From contig NZ_JABSPA010000006.1 of assembly GCF_013214175.1 (NCBI RefSeq), positions 186,001-250,000 on the forward strand: DNA of 64,000 nt. The letters are read 5' to 3'. Under the pieces are notes generated by a model. That model was given only the letters and a program-made list of their open reading frames with translations. It was not told the origin of the DNA and made no database searches. Shown piece by piece: positions 1 to 8,463 of this stretch. The translations under genes were made by a program, and so were the position numbers. Within the stretch, counting starts at the first letter, position 1. Each line of letters starts with the position of its first letter. This stretch comes from Colwellia sp. (GTDB lineage: Bacteria; Pseudomonadota; Gammaproteobacteria; Enterobacterales; Alteromonadaceae).

Positions 1-127
1 TATCATCGAAACCCTGTAGGGCAAGAGCTTGTGCTAACTGACCTTGAGAGCCATAACATTGCTCTTTTAATAAGCGCTTAAAGGCCTGAACTAATAAGGA
101 TTCTCTCTCTTTACGACTACTAGTCAT
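1..127 (-). CDS. argR: Arginine repressor ArgR, N-terminal part (runs off left edge)
   Basis: Only the first 42 codons lie in the window; the gene continues leftward past base 1. The translated start (MTSSRKERESLLVQAFKRLL, then a CYGSQGQLAQAL segment and QGFDD) matches the winged helix-turn-helix DNA-binding domain of ArgR, including the SQG...L..AL..QGFD recognition region. ArgR is known to bind ARG boxes with arginine as co-repressor, repressing biosynthesis and in some species activating arginine catabolism. A consensus ARG box lies about 60 bases upstream, which supports autoregulation. The mdh gene that is often divergent from argR in gammaproteobacteria is not here; the neighbour is the 3' end of an iron operon. 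Confidence 0.9.
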   Translation of the reverse strand, partial: MTSSRKERESLLVQAFKRLLKEQCYGSQGQLAQALALQGFDD

Positions 128-185
128 TTAGCTTCTTCATATAATTAATTGGTATATCGTGATTCTACACTAATGATGCTTGCCA

Positions 186-203
186 AGTGAATATTTATTC
201 ACT
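186..203. promoter_or_regulatory. ARG box (predicted ArgR operator)
   Basis: The 18 bases AGTGAATATTTATTCACT fit the enterobacterial ARG box pattern WNTGAATWWWWATTCANW at every defined position, and the palindrome extends one base pair on each side. It lies 59 bases upstream of the argR start codon, so ArgR autoregulation is the simple reading. I see no second box at the usual 3-bp spacing. Confidence 0.8.
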
Positions 204-233
204 TGTCGATGCTTTATTTTAAACATGACTGTA

Positions 234-279
234 GCCTTAAGCTAAGGCATTAATTTAGGTATAAGTTAAGGAATAACTT
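234..279 (-). terminator. Two small hairpins after the DUF1513 gene, possible weak terminator
   Basis: GCCTTA-agc-TAAGGC (234-248) and AAGTTA-aggaa-TAACTT (263-279) lie at and just beyond the stop codon of the leftward DUF1513 gene. No clear U-tract follows in the leftward direction, so termination is uncertain and some read-through into argR is possible. Confidence 0.3.
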
Positions 280-1390
280 AAGCTTGAATAGCCGCCATAT
301 GGTTATCCCAACGCAGCTCATTGAAATCACCGCTAATTTGATAAGGTTTTAGCGGCTCATTTTGCCAAATAACCAACCCTCTACCGGTAGTAGCAATAAA
401 ACTGTCGGCTATTAACGTTGCTCCCGCAGCATCTTTTAGTTTATGACTGGCGATAAACTCATTGCTGTCTAGTTGCCAATAGGTCAGTAAATTTGCTTTA
501 GGGCAAGTGATGGCTACGGTATTACGCTTACTGTTAATACAAACGCTGGCGGTATATTGCTTCATGCTACGCCAAGTTTTGGTCTCAGCCTTTAATAAGG
601 TTAATTGCTCTTCGCCATGGTGAGAAATGGCAAGAGGCACTTCATCGGTTGAAGCGCCTTGATATTGCAATCCTGCAACCACTTTACCTTGTGAGCTAAC
701 CGCTAAATGTCGAATACTGAGCTGCTTATTTTCCAACTCAAATTTGGCTGCTATTTGCCCTGAGTCTAAAGCCATATAAGCAAGATTTGGCCGCATTGAA
801 TTAAGGTTTAACTTTTTACGAGCCTGATCTGGATGTGTTTGAATACCGCCATTAGCTATGACAATCTGTTGTTCATTTGAATTTGGCATCACCGCCAATT
901 GATGTGGGCCAATACCACCCGAGTCATATTGCTCAATAATTTGTTGAGTTTTCCGGTCACGTAAAACAATAAGGCCTTTACCGCTGTGGTAATCATTTTC
1001 CGTAGTTAATAAAACACTATCATTTGCTATTAGTATTCCATGGCCATAAAAGCGCTGACCGGCACTAACGTCAATAGTATTAACCACTTCACCACGGTTA
1101 AAGTCTATCTCCAACACATAGTTCCCCGGGCGACGAGCAAATACCAGCGCATGGCCAGGTTTACTTTTTATGCCAATAACCTCATGGCCACGGGCAGGTA
1201 AGGCTACCTTACTAATTAATCGTCCTGTTATGTCAAAAGCTGCAGCAAAGAAGTTACCTTTATTATCACTACAGCCACTCACTAACCAATTTTTTTTGCC
1301 ATTTAGCAATGAAGTAAGTGGTAAGGTGCTGATAGCGCCAACAGCACCAACAAAACCTAAACCACATAAAAATTTTCGACGACTGATCAT
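278..1390 (-). CDS. DUF1513 family protein, Tat-exported, iron-operon partner
   Basis: A 370-residue protein starting MISRRKFLCGLGFVGAVGAI. The SRRKFL motif followed by a hydrophobic stretch is a twin-arginine signal, so the protein should reach the periplasm folded. The rest looks like a beta-propeller-type DUF1513 protein (for example the GHGILIANDSVLLTTENDY and GGIGPHQLAVMPN segments). In Pseudomonas and relatives DUF1513 genes sit beside imelysin and DUF1111 genes in iron-responsive loci, and the same partners are upstream here. A 147-base gap separates it from the TonB receptor gene, with no terminator seen, so it is probably the last gene of that operon. The biochemical function is unknown. 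Confidence 0.8.
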   Translation of the reverse strand: MISRRKFLCGLGFVGAVGAISTLPLTSLLNGKKNWLVSGCSDNKGNFFAAAFDITGRLISKVALPARGHEVIGIKSKPGHALVFARRPGNYVLEIDFNRGEVVNTIDVSAGQRFYGHGILIANDSVLLTTENDYHSGKGLIVLRDRKTQQIIEQYDSGGIGPHQLAVMPNSNEQQIVIANGGIQTHPDQARKKLNLNSMRPNLAYMALDSGQIAAKFELENKQLSIRHLAVSSQGKVVAGLQYQGASTDEVPLAISHHGEEQLTLLKAETKTWRSMKQYTASVCINSKRNTVAITCPKANLLTYWQLDSNEFIASHKLKDAAGATLIADSFIATTGRGLVIWQNEPLKPYQISGDFNELRWDNHMAAIQA

Positions 1391-1537
1391 ATACTTATCT
1401 TCTTTTACTGCAAATTAAGCTCTTGTTTTAATAAAATACTTTTTGACCGAGGCGCGTGGAAAATATCATAGCTTCACTAGATAACTCCCTCGTCCTCACT
1501 TTTGATAAAAAGCGCAAAAAGCATTTAAACTAACACC

Positions 1538-3841
1538 CTAAAAACTATATTTAACACCGACGATTACTTGCCTAGGTTTACCTGGACGAGCACCAAATGG
1601 TCGACGAGAAACAATCACTTCTTCATCGGTAATATTATCAACTTTACCGTATAGTTTTATTTGCTTATTAACTTGATACCAAGCAGAAAAATCAACTTGT
1701 ATTAACTCATCTGTCGTTAAGCCCTCAAGCTCAGTATTACTGCCTGCCGCTTCACTCATCTCAGTGATATATTTAAACAACAAAGAGGCTTGCCAATACT
1801 CAGCTTGTAAGCCAGCTTCTATCGATAATTGCTGTTCCGGTAAATAAGGTAATTCATCGCCCACTTCGACACTGCCCCATTGAGAGAAAGTTGAATCAAA
1901 GCTATTTTGGAATTCCGACTGACTATAGGTATAAGCCACTTTTACCGGCACAGTTAAGCTATCGGTTAATTGCCAACTAATGCTAGTCGACGCTTCGATA
2001 CCATAAACATCAACTTCACCACCATTGAACTCTTGATCAAGTTTTTGTATACAACCACTAGAAAAAGTACAGGCGCCTTTTAGATTACTGTAATCATTAT
2101 AAAAGCCAATCACCTCTCCTTGAATATCGTCTGTGCTGTAACGCCAGCCAAATTCATAATTCCAACTTTCTTCGGGAGCAACATTACTTGCTTGTCCTGG
2201 GCTATTCGGCACATAACCTTTATTAACACCAACCAGTAAACCGTGATCTGCGGTTAACTGGTAAAACAAACCTGCGCCGGGTAAAAACACCGTATCTGAA
2301 TTTTTGTCAATGCTTGGTGCATCAACACTAGTATTACCATTAGCAAGATAATCTATCGCCTCGCCTTCAATGTGTTCAACACGCAGACCAAGGGTAATAT
2401 GAAAATTATCAATTACCGCATTAACATTGGTAAAGGCAGCAATTGCCGTTGCCGTATCATCATTATGGGTAATAATCTCACTAGGCGTGCCGTTTAGCTC
2501 CATAACACCCGATTTCATATCATAATAACTCGCCGTATGTTTGCGAGTAACATTGTCTTGATGCAGACGAATGCCGCTGTCAACAATCACTTCAGCCGAA
2601 GCAATGCTAGTATCCCAAGTTAACTTAGTTTCGATACCTTTTGAGTAATAACGGCGATCATTTAAGGTAAAAATTAACGCTTCTTTATCGGTTAAACTAT
2701 CACGGTCGCCGCGCAGCACTTCCATAAAGAGTTTATTCACACCGGTATCAGGCGAGGTTAAAATCGTTTGCATACTGCGGTTAGTATTAAAGCTATTAAA
2801 TCTGTCCCAGTCTCTATCAAACTCTCTGTGATATGCCTGACTGAATAGACTAATGTCATCAGTTAATTCAATATAATGTGATAGCTGAAATTGGTAGTGC
2901 TCCCAATCCATTTGATCTTTTTGACTGGCTAAGTAACGAACCTTGCCATCTTGGCCAAAATCTTCATCAGTTAAACCTAAGTAAGTTTCATTCGATACTT
3001 CTTCACCATAGCCCATTTTAAATTGGAAGAATTGATTGCTTGCGGATGAAGATGGCACATAGTTCAGCTTCATTATCACTTCGTTTTTTTCAAAACCGGT
3101 ATCGAGCGAATTACCCTGAGCATTGATCAATGATTTAAAACCATCAGAGCCCAAGTGAATAGCTTCCACTAATACGCCAATTTCTCCTTTGCCGGTTATC
3201 GCATTATCACTGGCGATATTTTGCGAATAGTAGCCATGGGCTTTTTGATAGTTGTCTTGACCGTAAGCCAAGTCAATCATGCCTTCTCCGCCCTGATCGA
3301 CAGTATTTTCAGTAATACCACGGGAGACCATATTAATTGCACCGCCAACCGTATTAGGTCCATATTGAATAGCCGATGGGCCTTTGAAGATTTCGACTTG
3401 GGTCATGCGTGACATCATAGGGAAATAATAAGCCGCCGGTGCTGCATAAGGTGCTGGCGCAATTAAAATACCATCTTCCATTAAAGCAATTTTACTACTT
3501 CGCTCTGAAGTCGCGCCGCGCAGACCAATATTAGGGCGTAAGCCATAACCATCTTCTTCGCGTATATAAACGCCTGGCACACTTTGCAATACCCGGTGTA
3601 TATCATCAAATTCGAATAAATCTAATTGCGCGGCACCAATCACTACTGCCGAACCTGTCGCAGTCTCCAGCTGATTATGACTACCAAAAATGCTAATCAC
3701 TTCTACTTTCTTATTTACTGAGGACTTTTCATCGCCACTTGGGCTTTGCTCATCTGCAGCAAAACTATGCTGACTAGCGAATGTTAAGGCTAAAGTCAGT
3801 GCTAACGCCACAGGTGTTTTTGCTACTACTAATGTTGTCAT
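1538..3841 (-). CDS. TonB-dependent receptor, FecA-type (ferric siderophore/citrate-like)
   Basis: A 767-residue outer-membrane receptor. A signal peptide ends near QHSFA-ADE. The plug domain (about residues 45-165) contains LRGATSERSSKIALMEDG and VEIFKGPSAIQYGPNTVGGAIN, both typical of TonB plugs and close to the FecA/COG4772 group. The C-terminus ends in the aromatic residue F, as expected for a beta-barrel. There is no N-terminal secretin/TonB short domain, so it is unlikely to signal through a FecR/FecI pair. A clear SD (AGGAA) precedes the ATG. It starts 11 bases after the imelysin stop codon, inside the iron operon. An iron chelate is the likely substrate, inferred from context. Confidence 0.85.
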   Translation of the reverse strand: MTTLVVAKTPVALALTLALTFASQHSFAADEQSPSGDEKSSVNKKVEVISIFGSHNQLETATGSAVVIGAAQLDLFEFDDIHRVLQSVPGVYIREEDGYGLRPNIGLRGATSERSSKIALMEDGILIAPAPYAAPAAYYFPMMSRMTQVEIFKGPSAIQYGPNTVGGAINMVSRGITENTVDQGGEGMIDLAYGQDNYQKAHGYYSQNIASDNAITGKGEIGVLVEAIHLGSDGFKSLINAQGNSLDTGFEKNEVIMKLNYVPSSSASNQFFQFKMGYGEEVSNETYLGLTDEDFGQDGKVRYLASQKDQMDWEHYQFQLSHYIELTDDISLFSQAYHREFDRDWDRFNSFNTNRSMQTILTSPDTGVNKLFMEVLRGDRDSLTDKEALIFTLNDRRYYSKGIETKLTWDTSIASAEVIVDSGIRLHQDNVTRKHTASYYDMKSGVMELNGTPSEIITHNDDTATAIAAFTNVNAVIDNFHITLGLRVEHIEGEAIDYLANGNTSVDAPSIDKNSDTVFLPGAGLFYQLTADHGLLVGVNKGYVPNSPGQASNVAPEESWNYEFGWRYSTDDIQGEVIGFYNDYSNLKGACTFSSGCIQKLDQEFNGGEVDVYGIEASTSISWQLTDSLTVPVKVAYTYSQSEFQNSFDSTFSQWGSVEVGDELPYLPEQQLSIEAGLQAEYWQASLLFKYITEMSEAAGSNTELEGLTTDELIQVDFSAWYQVNKQIKLYGKVDNITDEEVIVSRRPFGARPGKPRQVIVGVKYSF

Positions 3842-3852
3842 TTCCTGAACCT

Positions 3853-5046
3853 CTAATCGCCGTCATTTGAGTTAAAACCGATATTAATATCAGTGGCTTG
3901 GACAAAGTCGACGGTCAACACATCTCTAAGCGCTCGTAATGCATCAATGGTGGTGGTGATTTGCGCACGACCTTCCGCGGTTTTCAATAAGGTTTCATAG
4001 TTGCCGGTTAGCTCGTTAGCGGCAGTAATTGAGCCATCAATTGCCGTTAACATTTCCGTGGCTATATTTTGTTGGCTTAAATGGTCAATTAAAATGTTAT
4101 CAAAGCCATGACCTCCACCTGCGCTATAGATAACCTTGAAGGTGGCGATATTATTTTGAAGACTAGTAACCGACTCATCACTTAATACATGCTCGGCAAT
4201 CGTTGGAATGCCAGGACTAGCAACCGATAAAGGTACTAACATTTTTTCATCTTTAACACGTTCAATTTGCTCAAGCCAGTTAGTGACTAATTCTTCAACG
4301 GCATCTTTTTTACTGCTGAAATCACCTGTGCCTTGGGTAAGTTGTGCATGATAATTACCTCCCGCTATTTGCCATTCACTATTAACTGCTGCACTGATAG
4401 TGGCAACGTTGGCGCTTATTGCCGTTAATACTTGACAGCGCTTGTCTTTATCACTGGCATTAAGCAAGTTATCTTGATTTTCTTCGGGAAATAATAATAG
4501 CTCTAGTGCTGGCAAACCTTGGCTACCGACACTTTGCTTAGCAATAAAAGCTTCGTTAATTTCTTCACTGCTAGCAAGTAAGTTAGCAACCCCGCGGCCG
4601 ACATTGTCTTTACTATCAGGCCAGTAATGCAGTCTAAAAATACGATTATCATTAATAATCGGCCCGACTTTTAACCAGGCAATAGTTTGCCAACTTGCTA
4701 CTACTGCACGCCATGATTGTTGTAGTACTACTAGCTCGTCATTGTTATTGCTTGCTTTAGCACAAAATTCAGAAGTTTGGCTGCTAAGCGCAGTGGAGCT
4801 AGCTTGCAAGTTTTGATAACTTGGCAAAACATGATTATTGGCTAAATCAGTAAGCCACAAACCGAATTCATCTTCGATAGTGGTCCCTGGTGTTGCCGGT
4901 TCAGGATCAATAGGATCAGTAATTGTTTCAGAGCTACCGCCACAAGCTGTTAACGCAGCAGCAAAGAACAAGCTAGTGAATACTCGCGTTGGTGTTTTAG
5001 TTAGAAATTTCATGTTAGTTTTTATCATTGTCTGGTTAACTTCCAT
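3853..5046 (-). CDS. Imelysin-family lipoprotein (M75-like) with altered GxHxxE motif
   Basis: A 397-residue protein with a lipoprotein signal (hydrophobic stretch then lipobox LTAC followed by GGSS). The body has imelysin features: an SWRAVVASWQTIAWLKVGP segment and a DSKDNVGRG segment. At the usual GxHxxE site it reads GLPALELLLFPE, so the histidine is replaced by proline. The family includes iron-regulated proteins such as IrpA and EfeO relatives; the GLPALE version occurs in part of it. The start at 5046 is supported by an SD that overlaps the preceding stop codon (TAGGACAATTCAATG), which suggests translational coupling. A more compact signal peptide would start at 5013. Likely a surface or periplasmic iron-binding factor. 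Confidence 0.8.
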   Translation of the reverse strand: MEVNQTMIKTNMKFLTKTPTRVFTSLFFAAALTACGGSSETITDPIDPEPATPGTTIEDEFGLWLTDLANNHVLPSYQNLQASSTALSSQTSEFCAKASNNNDELVVLQQSWRAVVASWQTIAWLKVGPIINDNRIFRLHYWPDSKDNVGRGVANLLASSEEINEAFIAKQSVGSQGLPALELLLFPEENQDNLLNASDKDKRCQVLTAISANVATISAAVNSEWQIAGGNYHAQLTQGTGDFSSKKDAVEELVTNWLEQIERVKDEKMLVPLSVASPGIPTIAEHVLSDESVTSLQNNIATFKVIYSAGGGHGFDNILIDHLSQQNIATEMLTAIDGSITAANELTGNYETLLKTAEGRAQITTTIDALRALRDVLTVDFVQATDINIGFNSNDGD

Positions 5047-5055
5047 TGAATTGTC

Positions 5056-6540
5056 CTAGATTGCCTTTACAAATTTAACTAAGGCATCTCGTTGTTGTTT
5101 GTTTAGTGCTACATAAGCCTGTTTAGCAGGTCCTGCTTCTCCGCCATGCCATAAAATAGCTTCGCTGATCGTGCGCGCTCTACCATCGTGTAAAAAGCGT
5201 TGCTGCCCGGTTTTATATTTCTGTAAGCCAATTCCCCACAAGGGCGCGGTACGCCACTCTCGACCACTGGCGTTAAATTCATGAACACCGTCGGCTAAGC
5301 CGTCACCCATATCATGTAAGGCTAAATCGGTGTAAGGCCAAATGGTTTGTTTGGCTAGTTCCTTCACTGGATAGTTTTCATCGGTGACATAACTTGGCCT
5401 ATGACATTGCTGGCATTGCAGTTGATAGAATAATTCTCTACCTGTTTGCACTGTTTTACTTTTTAGATTTCTAGCCGGAGGCACGCCGAGTAATTCATTA
5501 AAGGTGACGGTAAAGTCGAGGCGATTATCCGGTATTTCTAAATCAGCCAAACTATGGCCGCCATACTCGGCAGCATAGTTACAAGCCATTTGTGTTTTAG
5601 TACAACTTTCATCGGGGAAGCTAGTATTAGTAATACCAATGTCATCGCGAAAGGCGGCAGCGACTTGCTGATGCAAATTAGGTTGTTTAGCTTTGAAACC
5701 AAAGCGCCCTACTTCTATGTCGCCAGTTATGACATTAGGCACACGGTTATATTTTGCCGAGATACCATTACCATCACTATCATTGATGTCTTCTTGACTA
5801 AGTAAATCAGCCGTTTTGATGGCATTGAGTAAACCCATACCAAAAATATTGGGCGCCAACCTAACCGACAAACCTATATGCGGTGCAAGTTCGCCATAAG
5901 CTAACTTTGTTAGTTGATAACTCGGTTTAAATAACTGATAAAGCTCACCATCGGCAAAACTGCCTGATATTTTGTCATAACTTTTATCTAGCCAAGCTTC
6001 ACCAACGTTGTCCGTGTAAGGCGATTTTTTTATCATGGCAGCATCAGTTAAACGGTAGCTGATTGCCCTTGGCTGAATTTGACCGCCATAGATAGGATCT
6101 ACACCGGTTATGTTTGCATCCTTACTGCCTAAACGCACCACTAATGATAAAGGTAAAATATGACCTACTTCATCAATTCTGGCGCGTGAACCTGCGGTAT
6201 GACAGGCAATACAAGAGCGAGTATTAAATAGCGGCCCTAAGCCATCACGATTACCGGTGGCACTAGGCGCCGCTACCCAAGGATCACGGAAAAAGGAAAA
6301 ACCTGTCCAAAAATCTAGTTGTTGTTTACTACTAAGTTTCTCGCCCGGATAGAGGTAACTGGCATACAAACGTTTATGAGTGATACCACCACCGGTTTTA
6401 ATTTCACTTTGCTCAAATACAGGAGCTTGCGCTTTATTTTTAGTATCTGTTTCCGGCTTATCACAGGCCGATAAAGTCGCTACCAGTCCGGTGATAAATA
6501 GAGATTTTGTTATTAATCGCATTAAACTACAGCGCCACAT
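5056..6540 (-). CDS. Di-haem DUF1111 (DHOR) lipoprotein, paralogue 2
   Basis: About 494 residues with two CxxCH haem c motifs, CIACH near residue 108 and CQQCH near residue 375, and the C-terminal LHDGRARTISEAILWHGGEA signature of the DUF1111 / di-haem oxidoreductase-like family (distantly MauG-like). A lipobox, TLSAC, marks it as a lipoprotein. The ATG at 6540 follows the upstream stop codon after a single base; ATG 6522 gives a shorter signal peptide and is an alternative. It is about 70 residues shorter than its upstream paralogue and lacks that protein's extra Cys-containing insert. In other bacteria these proteins co-occur with imelysins in iron loci. Their electron-transfer role is not established. 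Confidence 0.85.
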   Translation of the reverse strand: MWRCSLMRLITKSLFITGLVATLSACDKPETDTKNKAQAPVFEQSEIKTGGGITHKRLYASYLYPGEKLSSKQQLDFWTGFSFFRDPWVAAPSATGNRDGLGPLFNTRSCIACHTAGSRARIDEVGHILPLSLVVRLGSKDANITGVDPIYGGQIQPRAISYRLTDAAMIKKSPYTDNVGEAWLDKSYDKISGSFADGELYQLFKPSYQLTKLAYGELAPHIGLSVRLAPNIFGMGLLNAIKTADLLSQEDINDSDGNGISAKYNRVPNVITGDIEVGRFGFKAKQPNLHQQVAAAFRDDIGITNTSFPDESCTKTQMACNYAAEYGGHSLADLEIPDNRLDFTVTFNELLGVPPARNLKSKTVQTGRELFYQLQCQQCHRPSYVTDENYPVKELAKQTIWPYTDLALHDMGDGLADGVHEFNASGREWRTAPLWGIGLQKYKTGQQRFLHDGRARTISEAILWHGGEAGPAKQAYVALNKQQRDALVKFVKAI

Positions 6541-6541
6541 C

Positions 6542-8239
6542 TTATAAGGATTTAAGGAAAGCAAGTAGCTGTTCACGCTCAGCTTTGCTGTAATTCATAA
6601 AGACTTCTTTAGATTTTTTAGCTTCACCGTCATGCCATAAAACCGCTTCTTCAATGGTGCGAGCACGTCCATCATGTAAAAAACTTGCATCTTGATTAAC
6701 AGTTTGTACTAAACCTAAGCCCCATAACGCCGGAGTTTTCCATTCAGTGCCGCTGGCATCACCTTGAATAACGCCATCTGCTAAGCCATCACAGCGCTGC
6801 ACATATAAACATTCTGCGCCCGATGAACAAGATAAACCATCCGTTGTTTCTCTAGTCACTACACATGAGCCGCCCATGTCATGCAGTAATAAATTGGTAT
6901 AAGGATAAATAGTTTGATTTGACAATACCGCAATAGATTCAGCATGCTGAGTGTCAGTATTAGCAGTTAAACCACCTAAAGTTAATTCACCAAGTTCACT
7001 ACCTTTAGCATCACCAGTTACATGACGTGGTGTATGACAGCCACTACAATTTGCTTGTAAAAATAATTTTCGGCCCGCAGTCACTTCCTCAGTCCAAATA
7101 TCGCTATCTTTATCATAACCACGGCGGGCAGGAACGGCTAAAACACGGTTATAGAATTCAACTAAGGCAAGTGAGTGATCACCTAAATCAACCACATCAC
7201 CCGTTTTATTTTCTTGTTCAGCAGCAAATAGACAAGCAAGTTGTGTGTCTAAACACGGCTCACTAGAAATGACACTGGTAGATACACCCATATCGCCGTT
7301 ATAAGCACCAGCAACTTGTTGTAACACCGTAGGGTTTTGCGCTTTGTATGCGAAACGACCAATGACCTTTTCATCATTGCCTTTAGTCGAGAAAACATTT
7401 GTCACCATGGAAGCGCGACCAGAAATACCATCGCCGTTAACATCATCTTCATCAACAAGGGCAAGTAAATTTTCTTGTGGAATAGCATCCAGTAAACCAA
7501 CACCAAATGCTTGCGGAGCCACACGCGCAGAAAAACGTATATCGTCCATAAAAGGGCCATAACTTAAATCACGCACTTTATAAACTGGGTTACGTAAGGC
7601 GTAAGCTGTTCCATCTGGATATGAACCAATGATGGTTTCAAAAACGATGAATGGAAATGCTTCACCATAAAGCTGGACACCACTGACAGAACCATCATGT
7701 TTAGAAAAACCGGCACTCAAAGCATTACCATCCATAAATCCATGAATGGAAAAAGGTTGAATTTGGTCACCATACATTGGATCCGCTTCACCTTTGCCAT
7801 TGGCTAATTTAACCAACATACTGCTCATTGGTGTAGTAGGTGTACCAGGGACTACGCCACGACCATCATTTAAATGACAACCTTGGCAACTACCGGTACT
7901 TAAAATTGGCCCTATATCATCATCTGGCGTGCGAAATAGGTGATCACCTTGGGTAAAAAATCCGTCTAACTGAAAGTCATCAATAATCAATGCTGGTTTT
8001 CTGCTAAAGGCATTCTCATTACTGACAAATACGGTGGCATCACCACCTGATAAATATTCCAACTTATCTATTACATCGATACTTATAGGTGTTAAACCAC
8101 TGTGGTCCAGTACTGGCTCTGGCGTTGTTGGCTCAGGTATTGGCGTAACTGTCTCTACAGGATCAGAGCCTCCACAACCTGATAAAACTGTACTGAGTAA
8201 AAAGAAACTTAGGAAAATAACGACTGCGCTTTTATGCAT
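6542..8239 (-). CDS. Di-haem DUF1111 (DHOR) lipoprotein, paralogue 1
   Basis: A 565-residue lipoprotein (VLSGCGG lipobox) with a Pro/Thr/Glu-rich linker of about 20 residues after the anchor. Haem motifs are CQGCH near residue 116 and CSGCH near residue 396. The C-terminus carries FLHDGRARTIEEAVLWHDGE, almost the same as in paralogue 2. An insert before this signature (about residues 455-480) holds four further cysteines in a SCVV...LSCSSGAECLYVQRC pattern, probably disulphides. The gene is separated from the upstream imelysin by a 224-base spacer with hairpins and a MITE-like repeat, and is followed after one base by its paralogue. Confidence 0.85.
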   Translation of the reverse strand: MHKSAVVIFLSFFLLSTVLSGCGGSDPVETVTPIPEPTTPEPVLDHSGLTPISIDVIDKLEYLSGGDATVFVSNENAFSRKPALIIDDFQLDGFFTQGDHLFRTPDDDIGPILSTGSCQGCHLNDGRGVVPGTPTTPMSSMLVKLANGKGEADPMYGDQIQPFSIHGFMDGNALSAGFSKHDGSVSGVQLYGEAFPFIVFETIIGSYPDGTAYALRNPVYKVRDLSYGPFMDDIRFSARVAPQAFGVGLLDAIPQENLLALVDEDDVNGDGISGRASMVTNVFSTKGNDEKVIGRFAYKAQNPTVLQQVAGAYNGDMGVSTSVISSEPCLDTQLACLFAAEQENKTGDVVDLGDHSLALVEFYNRVLAVPARRGYDKDSDIWTEEVTAGRKLFLQANCSGCHTPRHVTGDAKGSELGELTLGGLTANTDTQHAESIAVLSNQTIYPYTNLLLHDMGGSCVVTRETTDGLSCSSGAECLYVQRCDGLADGVIQGDASGTEWKTPALWGLGLVQTVNQDASFLHDGRARTIEEAVLWHDGEAKKSKEVFMNYSKAEREQLLAFLKSL

Positions 8240-8255
8240 TATTGTGCTCTCAATT

Positions 8256-8326
8256 TATACCCAAACTACTTCAAGGTGCTCATTTCAGGACGGCTGAATC
8301 CTGCTTCTTGAGGTTGTTTCGGTATA
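8256..8326. repeat. Short MITE-like repeat with terminal inverted repeats
   Basis: This is a 71-bp unit. Its left end (TATACCCAAACTACTTCAAG) and the reverse complement of its right end (TATACCGAAACAACCTCAAG) agree at 16 of 20 positions. The left end shares TATACCC, TCAAG, TGC and TTTCAG at identical offsets with the left end of the larger element at 63570-63833, so both seem to belong to one dispersed family. It sits just upstream of the first DUF1111 start codon, inside the operon spacer. Confidence 0.6.
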
Positions 8327-8351
8327 TACATGCTTGGCTTTAAACGAATTA

Positions 8352-8430
8352 ATCCACATAAATGAATACTCACTTATGTGGATGGTGATATCTTTGTATA
8401 TGGTAATGGGCTCAACTAAAGCCCATTACC
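8352..8430 (-). other. Tandem hairpins in the spacer of the iron operon
   Basis: There are two perfect inverted repeats: ATCCACATAA / TTATGTGGAT (8352-8361 and 8374-8383, 12-base loop) and GGTAATGGGCT / AGCCCATTACC (8402-8412 and 8420-8430, 7-base loop). They follow the stop codon of the leftward imelysin gene. Neither has a U-tract in the leftward direction, so I read them as mRNA-processing or stability structures or a partial attenuator rather than a complete terminator. Confidence 0.55.
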
Positions 8431-8463
8431 TACAAACAAAATATTTACTAAAACAATTGCGTT

